Source: an uncultured Oscillospiraceae bacterium (GTDB lineage Bacteria; Bacillota; Clostridia; Oscillospirales; Acutalibacteraceae). From it: a stretch of 22,081 bases of DNA. The stretch is taken from the NCBI GenBank assembly GCA_905193225.1, contig CAJJNV010000027.1:1-22081 (forward strand). The letters are read 5' to 3'. The notes under the pieces were generated by a model, which was given only the letters and a program-made list of their open reading frames with translations, was not told the origin of the DNA and made no database searches. The first letter of the stretch is position 1; each line of letters opens with the position of its first letter. This document shows positions 8,037-15,080 of this stretch, in pieces. Position numbers and translations under genes: made by a program.

Positions 8037-9258
8037 GAGGAAGAATTTGATTATCCACCTCTATTTTTTGTTTTTCGGCAATATTTTCAACGCAAATGCA
8101 ATCAATTGTTATTTCGGCTCCGTCATCCCGCAAAAAAGTGTTTTGTTCCTTTGAGACAATGTGCCTTTCGGCAAAGCCTTCGTCCTGCTCTTCGTTTTGG
8201 TGATTTTGAAAAATTCTTTGCTTGATTTCCTCGTCGGCCTTTTGCTCTGCAAGCTGCACTGCCTGCTCCTGCGAAAGGGTCACGGTCTGCTCCTTTAGTT
8301 CGTAAAAAACCGTTTTATATATACCGATCGGCAGATTTTTTCCGGCAAAAGAAAGCACCTTAAAGCTTTGTTCCTTTTCGTAATTTTCAAATCCGTTCGA
8401 AATAAAAAGAGGTATATCGATTCCGAAAAAGTGGATAAGCCGACCTGTTTTTGTCCTGCCTGTTCTCAAATCCTCGGGTTTTTCAAAAGGTTCAAAAACC
8501 GTCACCCGCTCGTGTACCTGCGCCTGAGCCTGCCCGTCGGCCGCTCTTATAACCGTCGTGCCGTTTTTAAGGGTTACAATGCCGCTTATAAGCACCTGTC
8601 CCTTTGTCACGGCATCCCCCGCTTTAACGAGAGCGTCCCCGGCATTCGCTTTGATCGAGGTGATCACTCCATCCCCTGCCGCCACGATGTTTTGGGGTGT
8701 TTTGTCGGAAAGCTCGGGAGCGTATTTTCGTTCCTTAACATCCACGTAAAGTGTGGATCCCATGGGATTTATCGAAAGCCAGGATATTTCAGGATTGTTC
8801 AGCATGACCCTCTGGGCGGTGTTGTGTTCGTCGATTTTTGCCACACGCGTTCCTTCCCTTATGCCCGCATCGGAAAGCATTTTTATCACCTGTTCCTCGG
8901 TCAGCTTTTCGTTTCCCGAAACGGTTATGTTCCACACCGATCCCGAAAGGAAACTTATCAGCAACACAAAGCACACCGCCCCCACGGCAAGACCTTTTCT
9001 CTTTCGGTATTTAAAAACAAAAAAAGGCAGGCCGTGTTTTTCGGCCACACGCATTTTAACCCCCGTCTGCCTGGCCGGCAAACGGAGGTTTTTATATTCT
9101 CTTATATCGGCGCAAAAGCTTATACCGTCCTTTTCGGTCTTTACCTGCCAGATGTCCCGATTTGCGGCGGCACAGAGGTTCAAAAATCTTTCGGGAAATC
9201 CGCCGATAGCCTTTACCTTTATATATCCCTTTAAAAAAGCGATTATTTTAAGAAGCAT
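8029..9258 (-). CDS. yqfD: Sporulation protein YqfD
   Basis: YqfD is a membrane protein of the mother-cell (SigmaE) sporulation programme, encoded next to yqfC; its biochemical role is not settled. An N-terminal cytoplasmic region with RFLNLCAAANRDIWQV is followed by one membrane segment (about 89-106). An FtsQ/POTRA-like extracellular part starts at about 110 (WNITVSGNEKLTEEQV). A lipoyl-like stretch follows (AAGDGVITSIKANAGDAL, then KGQVLISG). The 409-residue length matches the family. It begins 13 bases after yqfC, with only a weak AGGGGA site, which suggests coupled translation. Confidence 0.93.
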   Translation of the reverse strand: MLLKIIAFLKGYIKVKAIGGFPERFLNLCAAANRDIWQVKTEKDGISFCADIREYKNLRLPARQTGVKMRVAEKHGLPFFVFKYRKRKGLAVGAVCFVLLISFLSGSVWNITVSGNEKLTEEQVIKMLSDAGIREGTRVAKIDEHNTAQRVMLNNPEISWLSINPMGSTLYVDVKERKYAPELSDKTPQNIVAAGDGVITSIKANAGDALVKAGDAVTKGQVLISGIVTLKNGTTVIRAADGQAQAQVHERVTVFEPFEKPEDLRTGRTKTGRLIHFFGIDIPLFISNGFENYEKEQSFKVLSFAGKNLPIGIYKTVFYELKEQTVTLSQEQAVQLAEQKADEEIKQRIFQNHQNEEQDEGFAERHIVSKEQNTFLRDDGAEITIDCICVENIAEKQKIEVDNQILPLD

Positions 9259-9271
9259 ATACTATCATCCC

Positions 9272-9544
9272 CTATTCAAATTCCAGAGATGTAAATATTC
9301 CGCTTACCTCGGCGTGATTTTTCTCAAAGCTGTCGATGGAAAGCTCGCGGCCTCTGAAAATTATGTCCTTGTTACCGAGATTTAACCTGATGATATCGCA
9401 GTCATATTCCACCACCGCCCTGCATCCGTCCACCACCGCCCTGCTGTTTGAAAACATCTCTATACCGGGCTGTTCACAAAGCCTTTGAGCGGCGGCGGCA
9501 AAAGCCTCCTTTACCGACCTGCATCCCTTTTCTGCTTTAGGCAC
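9272..9544 (-). CDS. yqfC: Sporulation protein YqfC
   Basis: YqfC is a roughly 90-residue protein that pairs with YqfD in nearly all spore-formers. Typical YabP/YqfC-type features are visible: EMFSNSRAVVDGCRAVVEYD, then IIRLNLGNKDIIFRGREL, ending with VSGIFTSLEFE. The start is GTG with a strong GGGAGG 7-8 bases away. It is the first gene of the yqfCD pair and is preceded by a folded leader. The presence of both genes indicates descent from a spore-former but does not prove that this strain sporulates. Confidence 0.9.
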   Translation of the reverse strand: MPKAEKGCRSVKEAFAAAAQRLCEQPGIEMFSNSRAVVDGCRAVVEYDCDIIRLNLGNKDIIFRGRELSIDSFEKNHAEVSGIFTSLEFE

Positions 9545-9626
9545 ATTTCCACCTCCCGTTTTCCTTTAGGAAAATTTCCCGCAAGCAGTGGTCAAGCAGT
9601 TTCCGCCGCTCTGCTCTTTAAGCAAA

Positions 9627-9716
9627 AGCAAACGGAAAAGACACACCTTCAGGTACATTCCCTTGCATTACAAATGCACCTTAAATTCCTGCAAATCAAG
9701 GCGGTTTCCGTTTGCT
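9627..9716 (-). ncRNA. Structured leader RNA upstream of yqfC (candidate)
   Basis: A 12-base perfect inverted repeat (AGCAAACGGAAA at 9705-9716 on the minus strand, partner 9627-9638) encloses a second 9-pair stem with one wobble (9673-9681 with 9651-9659). No long T tract follows, so it is not an obvious terminator. It starts where transcription from a SigmaE-like promoter would begin. I do not recognise a known riboswitch class. Confidence 0.4.
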
Positions 9717-9726
9717 GGCTTTACTT

Positions 9727-9755
9727 AATATATGCTTTTTCCGCTCTTTTAATGC
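9727..9755 (-). promoter_or_regulatory. Possible SigmaE-type promoter for yqfCD
   Basis: On the minus strand CATATATT (9727-9734) resembles the CATACAAT -10 of SigmaE. GCATTAAA lies 13 bases upstream (9748-9755) as a loose -35. yqfC is SigmaE-controlled in Bacillus. The match is imperfect. Confidence 0.25.
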
Positions 9756-9768
9756 TTTTTTAATCCTT

Positions 9769-10875
9769 TTAAAGCCGCTTTAAAATGCCCGAAAAAATGT
9801 CCTTCTGATATTTTTTGCACTTTTCAAAATCCATTGCCGAAACATAGTAGCTTTCTATTCTGTCGTGCACCTTCTTTGCCTCATACAGCGTCTCGCAGGC
9901 CGCCGTTAAAAGCTCGTCGGATGCCCGTTTGTTAAATTTAAGCCGCTCGGAATATTCCCTAAGCTCAGCCGTATTCTTAAACCGTCGTGCGTGTATCTTT
10001 CGCTGGCTTTGGGACTCAATTTTAAGCTTTGGCCCGGTGGTGCAAAAGGCGATGCTCTTTTCGGGAATAATAATGTGGTCGATCTTTCTCATGGGATGAA
10101 TGGCACAGGGACACACATAAATCGTGCATCCTGCCTCAAGAGCTCTTTTTCTAAGCACCGTCATAATGACCGACGATGCCCCGCCGTATGCGTCCTCAAC
10201 GGTTATAACCTTTTGGCACAGCTTTAAAGGTGTGTCCGAAAAGGCCGTATGCCCTTCAGGTGTTATACCCGATAAAAACCGCCGCTTTTCGCACCCATCT
10301 TTTCCCCTTCCTTTTCCAAAAATCCTGTCGGCCAGCTTTTTGGCAAATTCCGCCGCTCTATCGAGATCGGTGCATCGGCAATCAACGGCAAAGCTGTCGT
10401 CAAGCAGTCTTCCGGCCGCTTTTATAAGGCGGGAGGCCTTTTTGTGCAAAAGAGAATTGGCATTGAAAAGAGGAAGCAATTCCTGCCGTTTTTCATAAAG
10501 TACATCGCCGTTTAGGCATTCCCCGAGAGGCACGATGTTCTCGCAAAGGCCGGGAAATTTAGGATCCATCGTATGTGGCGCCGTTCCGTCGGCAATGCCG
10601 GTGCCTGTTTTTTCGAAGGTCACTCCGTCGAGAGACTCGGGATCGGAGGAACAATAAAAAAGGGTGGGTACATCCCCCTTTTCGCTCATTTTCACAGCCG
10701 TTTCCTTCATAAGAGTGGATTTTCCCGTTCCCGGCCCGCCTTTAAGTATGTAAAATCGATCGCCCGAAAAGGGGTCATAAAGGTCGTCAAAGCAGGAAAA
10801 AAATCCGTCGGCCGAATTTGCTCCGGCAAAAAACTCGGGAGCCGATTTTCTTAAAGTCTCAAATTTTTCAAGCAT
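9769..10875 (-). CDS. PRK06851-like P-loop ATPase, duplicated domain
   Basis: The protein resembles a family of uncharacterised ATPases in Clostridia and Bacilli with two tandem P-loop halves. The first half has an intact Walker A, GGPGTGKS (46-53), then YCSSDPESLDGVTFEKTGTG and DGTAPHTMDPKFPG, which are hallmark blocks of the family. The second half repeats the pattern (FLSGITPEGHTAFSD, then ITVEDAYGGASSVIM, then HHIIIPEKSIAF-like), but its Walker A position is degenerate, without GxGK(S/T). Only one site should bind nucleotide. The 368-residue length is full. AGAGGTG lies 7 bases before the ATG and forms part of a terminator stem. Function unknown. Confidence 0.8.
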   Translation of the reverse strand: MLEKFETLRKSAPEFFAGANSADGFFSCFDDLYDPFSGDRFYILKGGPGTGKSTLMKETAVKMSEKGDVPTLFYCSSDPESLDGVTFEKTGTGIADGTAPHTMDPKFPGLCENIVPLGECLNGDVLYEKRQELLPLFNANSLLHKKASRLIKAAGRLLDDSFAVDCRCTDLDRAAEFAKKLADRIFGKGRGKDGCEKRRFLSGITPEGHTAFSDTPLKLCQKVITVEDAYGGASSVIMTVLRKRALEAGCTIYVCPCAIHPMRKIDHIIIPEKSIAFCTTGPKLKIESQSQRKIHARRFKNTAELREYSERLKFNKRASDELLTAACETLYEAKKVHDRIESYYVSAMDFEKCKKYQKDIFSGILKRL

Positions 10876-10925
10876 AAAAAAACACCTCTGAACAGTTTTT
10901 ATACCATACTATTCAAAGGTGTTTT
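10876..10925 (-). terminator. Terminator after the Na/Pi-type gene, overlapping the next ribosome site
   Basis: On the minus strand AAAACACCTTTGAA (10912-10925) pairs with TTCAGAGGTGTTTT (10879-10892) with one mismatch, across a 19-base loop, followed by a T tract. The 3' arm contains the AGAGGTG ribosome site of the ATPase gene, and the T tract runs straight into its ATG. Confidence 0.75.
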
Positions 10926-10928
10926 CAA
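10898..10928 (-). promoter_or_regulatory. Possible promoter within the terminator loop
   Basis: TTGAAA (10923-10928, minus) and TATAAA (10898-10903) are 19 bases apart, longer than ideal. If used, transcription would start inside the hairpin, so the ATPase mRNA would lack the 5' arm and its ribosome site would be free. Confidence 0.35.
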
Positions 10929-10959
10929 TTGTTACGCAAAAGGCTTTGTTCTATTGTTC

Positions 10960-12729
10960 TTATAAGGAATACTTTTCCTCGTATTCGTTGAACTTGTGAG
11001 CAAATTCTCCGTTTTCCTCGTTTCGGATTTTCTTAAGGAATTTATGAGAATCGAGCTTTGAGGATTTGAGCTGGAGGGTGTATACCGCAATGTTGGAGCA
11101 GTGATCAGACACCCTTTCAAAGTTGGTTAAAAGGTCGGAAAAAACAAAACCCAACTGTATTGTACATTTGCCGTTTTGAAGCCGATCGACATGGCGTTCC
11201 ATCATTTCCTTTTTAAGCTTATCAATGACCTGTTCAAGAGGCTCAACATTGCCTGCAAGCTCAATGTCATCTTTAATAAAGGAATCAATGGTTATTCCGA
11301 GGGTTTCCTTAAGAGCCGCGACAATAACCTTCAGCTCCTCCTTGGCAGGAATGGAAAAGACAATTTTCTTTTCCTTTATCTCCCTCGCCGCCTCACTTAT
11401 GTTGCGGGCATGGTCGCTTATCCGTTCAAGATCTCCGATGGTGTGAAGCAGGCGGGATACCGAATGGGACTCTCCGTCGGAAAGCTCTCCGCGGGACAGC
11501 CGCACAAGGTAGGTTCCGAGCTTGTCCTCATATTTATCTGTCAGCTTTTCAAGCTCTCTGATGTGGTCGGCCTTTTGTTCGTCGAATTCTTCTATGATTT
11601 CAAGGGATTCGAGAAGAGCCGTGCGGGTATACTCGGCCATTTCGTTGGTAAGACGATGACATTCCGAAACGGCAAGGGCGGAATTTTGGAAAAGGCGCTC
11701 GTCCAGAAAAATCGTGTGGGTACTCTTGCTTCCGGTTTTAACCGTTTTTTCGCAAAGTCTTATCATGGGCTTTTTTAAGGGGGTAAAGGCGATGGTATTA
11801 ACAATATTGAATATTGTATGCACCATGGCGACGCCGAACAGCGAAATAGGCGTCGAGAAAACATTGGGGGATATTGCCATTGCGATGTACATTAAAACAA
11901 CACATACAAATCCTCCTATGGCATTGGTATAGATGTGCATGGCAACCACCCGCTTGGCATCTCTGCTTGTGCCGATGCTGGAAATCAGTGCGGTCATACA
12001 TGTGCCGATATTAGCACCGAGAACCAGCGGAATAGCCACCTGATAGGAAATGGGAGTGCCCGTGGTCGCTGCGGCAAGGGTCATGGCCTGAACAATGGCG
12101 ACCGTTGCGGCCGAGGACTGAATTATTCCGGTAAAAACGGTGGAGACAAGGAAAGCAAGCATGGGACTTGTAAAGGCCACGAGCATACTCTGGAAGGCCG
12201 GATCCTGCTTAAAGCGCTCCATGGAACCGCTCATCATATCCATTCCCGTCATCAAAACGGCAAATCCGATGAGGATAAGGCCGAGATTTCTCTTGCGCTC
12301 CCTTTTCGAAAACATCCTGAAAGCAACGCCCACAAGAGCAAGTATCGGGGCAAAGGTCATGGGCTTTAAAAGGGTCAAAAAGAAATTTTCGCCCTGTATG
12401 CCGGTAAGAGTCAATATCCAGGATGTCAGGGTGGTGCCCACGTGGGATCCCATTATCATTCCGAAGGTGTCGGCGAACTCCATTATTCCCGAGTTAACAA
12501 GTCCCACAAGCATAACCGTCAAAGCCGACGATGACTGTATGGCTATGGTCATTCCCGCGCCCACAAGGAAGCTGATAAAATCGTTTTTCGTAACCTTTTT
12601 AAGGGTACGGTCGAGGGCTCCTCCGGCCATTTGTTCAAGTCCGGCAGACATTGCGCTCATTCCGTAAAGGAAAAAAGCCAGTCCTCCGAACAGCTCGGCA
12701 AACATTAAAAGCAGATCTGATGATGTCAT
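10960..12729 (-). CDS. Na/Pi cotransporter family protein with PhoU-like C-terminal domain
   Basis: This is a NptA/YjbB-type membrane protein expected to move phosphate with sodium across the cytoplasmic membrane. The two inverted family repeats each carry the QSS signature: QSSSA (65-69) and QSSAA (204-208). These are followed by GSHVGTT (94-100) and GANIGTC (238-244). About eight to ten hydrophobic segments fill residues 1-325. From about 340 to 560 the protein is soluble and helical, like PhoU (SRLLHTIGDLERISDHARNI, then FERVSDHCSNIAVY). This is the common two-part layout in Firmicutes. GGAGG lies 6 bases before the ATG. A 600-base gap with promoter and terminator signals lies upstream. 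Confidence 0.92.
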   Translation of the reverse strand: MTSSDLLLMFAELFGGLAFFLYGMSAMSAGLEQMAGGALDRTLKKVTKNDFISFLVGAGMTIAIQSSSALTVMLVGLVNSGIMEFADTFGMIMGSHVGTTLTSWILTLTGIQGENFFLTLLKPMTFAPILALVGVAFRMFSKRERKRNLGLILIGFAVLMTGMDMMSGSMERFKQDPAFQSMLVAFTSPMLAFLVSTVFTGIIQSSAATVAIVQAMTLAAATTGTPISYQVAIPLVLGANIGTCMTALISSIGTSRDAKRVVAMHIYTNAIGGFVCVVLMYIAMAISPNVFSTPISLFGVAMVHTIFNIVNTIAFTPLKKPMIRLCEKTVKTGSKSTHTIFLDERLFQNSALAVSECHRLTNEMAEYTRTALLESLEIIEEFDEQKADHIRELEKLTDKYEDKLGTYLVRLSRGELSDGESHSVSRLLHTIGDLERISDHARNISEAAREIKEKKIVFSIPAKEELKVIVAALKETLGITIDSFIKDDIELAGNVEPLEQVIDKLKKEMMERHVDRLQNGKCTIQLGFVFSDLLTNFERVSDHCSNIAVYTLQLKSSKLDSHKFLKKIRNEENGEFAHKFNEYEEKYSL

Positions 12730-12862
12730 ACATTTCCTCCGTTTTTCAAAAGACGCCGTTGATTTCGCTCTCCATTTTCCCGTGCGGCATGGTGTTCATC
12801 GCTTTTAGCGTCATATAATTCTGCCAATTAAACGCTATCGTAACCATTAAGAATTTTTCCGC

Positions 12863-12919
12863 AAAAAAGCGCCATAATGCAAACAGCCCCAAAAACACAT
12901 CCAAAAAGGAAGGCGCTTT
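12863..12919 (-). terminator. Terminator or attenuator upstream of the Na/Pi-type gene
   Basis: On the minus strand AAAGCGCC (12912-12919) pairs with GGCGCTTT (12866-12873), continuing into a run of six T. The 38-base loop is long. It either ends the small unit starting near 13080 or attenuates transcription into the Na/Pi-type gene. Confidence 0.5.
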
Positions 12920-12928
12920 CAGAGCCGT

Positions 12929-13054
12929 TTAATATTTTTCTTCTTTTTTGAGAAAAGCCGCAACACCCGTTTTCGAGCAAAGCGAAAACAGAACAATCGA
13001 GCCTATGGTGTTGTTATGAAGATAACTTTCCCGGCAGTTCTCAAAAACAATCAT
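12929..13054 (-). CDS. Candidate small protein (41 codons) or structured sRNA region
   Basis: A 41-residue frame starts MIVFENCRESYLHNN and ends AAFLKKEEKY. AGGA lies 7 bases before the ATG, a promoter lies 33 bases further up and a terminator follows. The same DNA can fold into a nested hairpin (12961-12967 with 13007-13013 outside, 12969-12975 with 12983-12989 inside), so it may act as RNA instead. After the stop the same frame stays open for 60 more codons, including hydrophobic residues and several internal ATG codons. A broken gene is therefore also possible. No homologue is recognised. Confidence 0.3.
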   Translation of the reverse strand: MIVFENCRESYLHNNTIGSIVLFSLCSKTGVAAFLKKEEKY

Positions 13055-13086
13055 AAAATCGTCCTATCTGTCCAAACTACATCCCC

Positions 13087-13115
13087 ACTTTACTACATTT
13101 TCGCCTGATTTTCAA
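13087..13115 (-). promoter_or_regulatory. Sigma-A-like promoter in the large gap
   Basis: On the minus strand TTGAAA (13110-13115) is 17 bases from TAAAGT (13087-13092). Transcription would begin near 13080 and run through the small ORF toward the Na/Pi-type gene. Confidence 0.5.
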
Positions 13116-13323
13116 GTAAGGTTTCCGACTTGTTACATTTTTGTTGCAACAGACACAAAAAAAGACATTTAAATTTAAAAATCATATATATTTTTTCTTC
13201 TCAAATATCATATAAAATGTCGTAGACTTTCGGTAAAACTTTTCTGGGGCACTGCTTTTGACCTTTTCTCGGCGGTTTTATTTTTCCGCAGACCTCTGAA
13301 GAACCTTATTTTAAAGAAAGGCG

Positions 13324-13917
13324 TTAATCCTCGTACATATCGACTATCTTCCACTTGTTAGAAAGCACATTCGAGATCCTTGAACCGCAGTAGGCGCACA
13401 CCTCTCCGGCGGTTGAGGAAAGGGGTGCTCCGCAATTGGGACAATTGGCCGCAAGGGTACCGTCCCCCTTGCTTTCGGGGGAAAAATTATAAACCACGCA
13501 ATAGCGTCTTTGCTCCTTGTGGCCCTGCTTTTCGATTTCCACCGCCGCCTGAAAAACAATTTCCCTGGAAATGCCGGCAGAGGTGTAATTTTTAATTACG
13601 ATGCTGTGCACCGTCACCCTTCCCCTGTCCGAAAGCTGATTTTTTATGTACTCGGAAACGGTTCTTTTAACATTTGAAGAATTAAACTCGGGAAAATCCT
13701 TTAAAATTCTCGGCAAGAATATAGAATCGGCTCCGCTCAAGGATTTAGGCTTTTGCTCGACCATTTGCTCGGTACCGGCGGCACTTAAAAGCTGACGGAC
13801 AAACGACCGTGCCCTTGCCGTCTGCCGTTTTACCGCCCTCACTATAACGCCGATAACAATAACGGCCGCCACAATTATAACTATCTGCAAAGCGTGCTCG
13901 GATAAAAATTCAGGCAT
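13324..13917 (-). CDS. Membrane-anchored zinc-ribbon protein, unknown function
   Basis: I do not recognise the family with certainty. Residues 11-28 form one membrane segment (IVIIVAAVIVIGVIV), followed by a basic stretch, so most of the protein should be cytoplasmic. Residues 60-150 form a compact domain of helices then strands (FLPRILKDFPEFNSSNVKR, then RRYCVVYNFSPES). In position it recalls the Tim44-like domain of other membrane zinc-ribbon proteins. The C terminus has a zinc ribbon with C159, C162, C174 and C177 (CPNCGAPL, CAYCG). AAGGGG precedes the ATG, directly behind the terminator of the upstream kinase gene. Confidence 0.7.
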   Translation of the reverse strand: MPEFLSEHALQIVIIVAAVIVIGVIVRAVKRQTARARSFVRQLLSAAGTEQMVEQKPKSLSGADSIFLPRILKDFPEFNSSNVKRTVSEYIKNQLSDRGRVTVHSIVIKNYTSAGISREIVFQAAVEIEKQGHKEQRRYCVVYNFSPESKGDGTLAANCPNCGAPLSSTAGEVCAYCGSRISNVLSNKWKIVDMYED

Positions 13918-13931
13918 TTTTCATTCCCCTT

Positions 13932-13971
13932 AAAAAGCCGGCGAAAAAAGCCAAAAAGCCATCTCGCCGGC
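13932..13971 (-). terminator. Rho-independent terminator after the cytidylate-kinase-like gene
   Basis: On the minus strand TCGCCGGC-type arms (13964-13971 with 13937-13944, eight perfect G/C-rich pairs) are followed by TTTTT (13932-13936). The next bases are the AAGGGG ribosome site of the zinc-ribbon gene. A second hairpin, GCCCGT/ACGGGC (14005-14010 with 14025-14030), lies nearer the kinase stop codon. Confidence 0.75.
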
Positions 13972-14038
13972 AAAAATGTATTTTTTTAAAGTAAAGCTCC
14001 TCCCGCCCGTGTTTTCGGCTGAGTACGGGCATGAAAAA

Positions 14039-14641
14039 TCATTTAAAGAGCTTGGAGATCTCGGGCACAAGCTTTTTAATTTCCAAAAAGCTTGTATTTA
14101 TACAGAGATCGTAGTTAAGCTTATCGCCCCAGCGACGGTCGGTGTAAAATTCGTAATATTTCGCACGCTCCTTGTCGAGGGCGAGAATGTGGCGTTTCAT
14201 TTCCTTTTCGGTAAGCTTTTCGCCTTCCCCCGCCCGCTCCATACAACGCTTTATGCGGCTTTCGATGTCGGCGTAGACAAATATTCTGAAGGGCTTATAA
14301 TCCCGCAGAATGTAGTCGGCACATCTTCCGACGATAACGCAATCGGATTTTTCGGCCATACTCTTGATTATTTCGCTCTGAGCGCCGTAAATGGTCTGTA
14401 CCTGCTGGAAGGCATATTCTCCCACATAGGAAATGCTCTGCCCGGTGGTTATGGGATATAGGTAATGGGGGCGGTGCTCAATAACCTGTTTAACATATTC
14501 CTCCGATAGGGATGTGTGCTTTGAAATCTCGGTTATAATTTCCTTATCGTAGTAATCCATATTAAGATTTTCCGCCAGGCGGCGGGCAAGCTCTCTTCCC
14601 CCGCTTCCGAATTCACGACCGACCGTAATAATTTTATTCAT
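14039..14641 (-). CDS. Cytidylate kinase-like protein (Cytidylate_kin2 family)
   Basis: The 200-residue protein starts MNKIITVGREFGSGGRELARR. This glycine-rich loop, with GSGGRE instead of GKS/T, is typical of the cytidylate kinase-like family common in Clostridia and distinct from canonical Cmk. Other family blocks are DYYDKEIITEISKHT, SDCVIVGRCADYIL and FRIFVYADIESRIKR. A nucleotide-kinase fold is expected; the true substrate is not established. The frame is open 30 codons further upstream, but the ATG at 14641 has AAAGGAG 8 bases away and begins exactly at the conserved N terminus. A consensus promoter lies about 100 bases upstream. Confidence 0.88.
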   Translation of the reverse strand: MNKIITVGREFGSGGRELARRLAENLNMDYYDKEIITEISKHTSLSEEYVKQVIEHRPHYLYPITTGQSISYVGEYAFQQVQTIYGAQSEIIKSMAEKSDCVIVGRCADYILRDYKPFRIFVYADIESRIKRCMERAGEGEKLTEKEMKRHILALDKERAKYYEFYTDRRWGDKLNYDLCINTSFLEIKKLVPEISKLFK

Positions 14642-14701
14642 AAGATCAGCTCCTTTGATACCAACCGTTATTTTTTTCGCAGGGCATTTAAAAGGGTCTT
14701 T

Positions 14702-14742
14702 TTGCCGATTTTTAAACATCGGCAGACTCATTTTTTGTCTGC
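14702..14742 (-). promoter_or_regulatory. Tandem hairpins in the kinase leader
   Basis: Just after the predicted start site the minus strand can form GCAGAC/GTCTGC and then GCCGAT/ATCGGC. The two stems overlap by a few bases and could be alternatives. No T tract follows, so a regulatory or stabilising role is more likely than termination. Confidence 0.3.
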
Positions 14743-14748
14743 AAGATA

Positions 14749-14777
14749 ATTATAGCACAAAAAAGAACCTTCGTCAA
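14749..14777 (-). promoter_or_regulatory. Sigma-A promoter for the cytidylate-kinase-like gene
   Basis: TTGACG (14772-14777, minus), 17-base spacer, TATAAT (14749-14754). It diverges from the B12 operon promoter. Confidence 0.8.
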
Positions 14778-14837
14778 AGAGATTTTTATACCTTTTCGTT
14801 AAATTTCTGTACTTTCATTTTAAATTCTTTCCCCTTG

Positions 14838-14866
14838 TTGACATTTATCGACTCCGCTGATATAAT
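14838..14866 (+). promoter_or_regulatory. Consensus sigma-A promoter of the B12 operon
   Basis: Perfect TTGACA (14838-14843), 17-base spacer and perfect TATAAT (14861-14866). Transcription should start near 14873, about 40 bases before the riboswitch core. Such a strong promoter fits a gene set controlled mainly by riboswitch shut-off. Confidence 0.88.
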
Positions 14867-14910
14867 CAAAACGAATAAAATATTCGACAGAGTATTTTTG
14901 CTCAAGTTAC

Positions 14911-15064
14911 GATACTCGGACGCATTGAATCGTTTCAGGCGGTTTTTAAAGCGTGCGTCAAACAAGAGCAAAAATTAAGAGGGAAGTTCGGTGAAAATCC
15001 GTCGCAACTGCCATTACCGTTAAAGTCGGAATACTCACTCTGCCGAGGGCGGCGGTTTACCGCG
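14911..15064 (+). ncRNA. Cobalamin riboswitch
   Basis: The aptamer carries the B12-box signatures in order: TTTCAGGCGGTTTTTAAAG (14933-14951), GAGGGAAGTTCGGTGAAAATCC (split as GAGGGAA near 14979 and CGGTGAAAATCC at 14989-15000), CGCAACTGCC, then AAAGTCGGAATACTC and TGCC (15041-15044). A closing P1-like helix is visible (CTCGG 14915-14919 with CCGAG 15043-15047). A small GCGG-TTTA-CCGC hairpin follows at 15053-15064, where the loop that contacts the aptamer is usually found. Known members turn off B12 synthesis or uptake genes when cobalamin is bound. The exact class (adenosyl or methyl/hydroxo) cannot be read with certainty. Confidence 0.88.
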
Positions 15065-15080
15065 ACATTTTTGGGCAATG

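Larger units (their letters stand above)
12730..13323. other. 594-base intergenic region upstream of the Na/Pi-type gene
   Basis: This gap holds the candidate small unit (promoter 13087-13115, hairpins, terminator 12863-12919). At 13142-13151 is a 10-base palindrome TGTTGCAACA within A/T-rich DNA. No full-length gene is seen in any frame. The 13130-13230 stretch is very A/T-rich and probably holds further promoter elements. No clear terminator was found directly behind the zinc-ribbon gene ending at 13324. Confidence 0.6.

Noticed and set aside
8368..9385. Long plus-strand frames opposite yqfD
   Set aside because: Shadows of yqfD, whose family features are clear on the minus strand.
12140..12667. 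Plus-strand frame of 175 codons opposite the Na/Pi-type gene
   Set aside because: Antisense of conserved membrane segments; no ribosome site or family features.
14039..14731. 30-residue N-terminal extension of the cytidylate-kinase-like protein
   Set aside because: The extension runs through leader hairpins; the ATG at 14641 has a strong ribosome site and starts at the conserved region.
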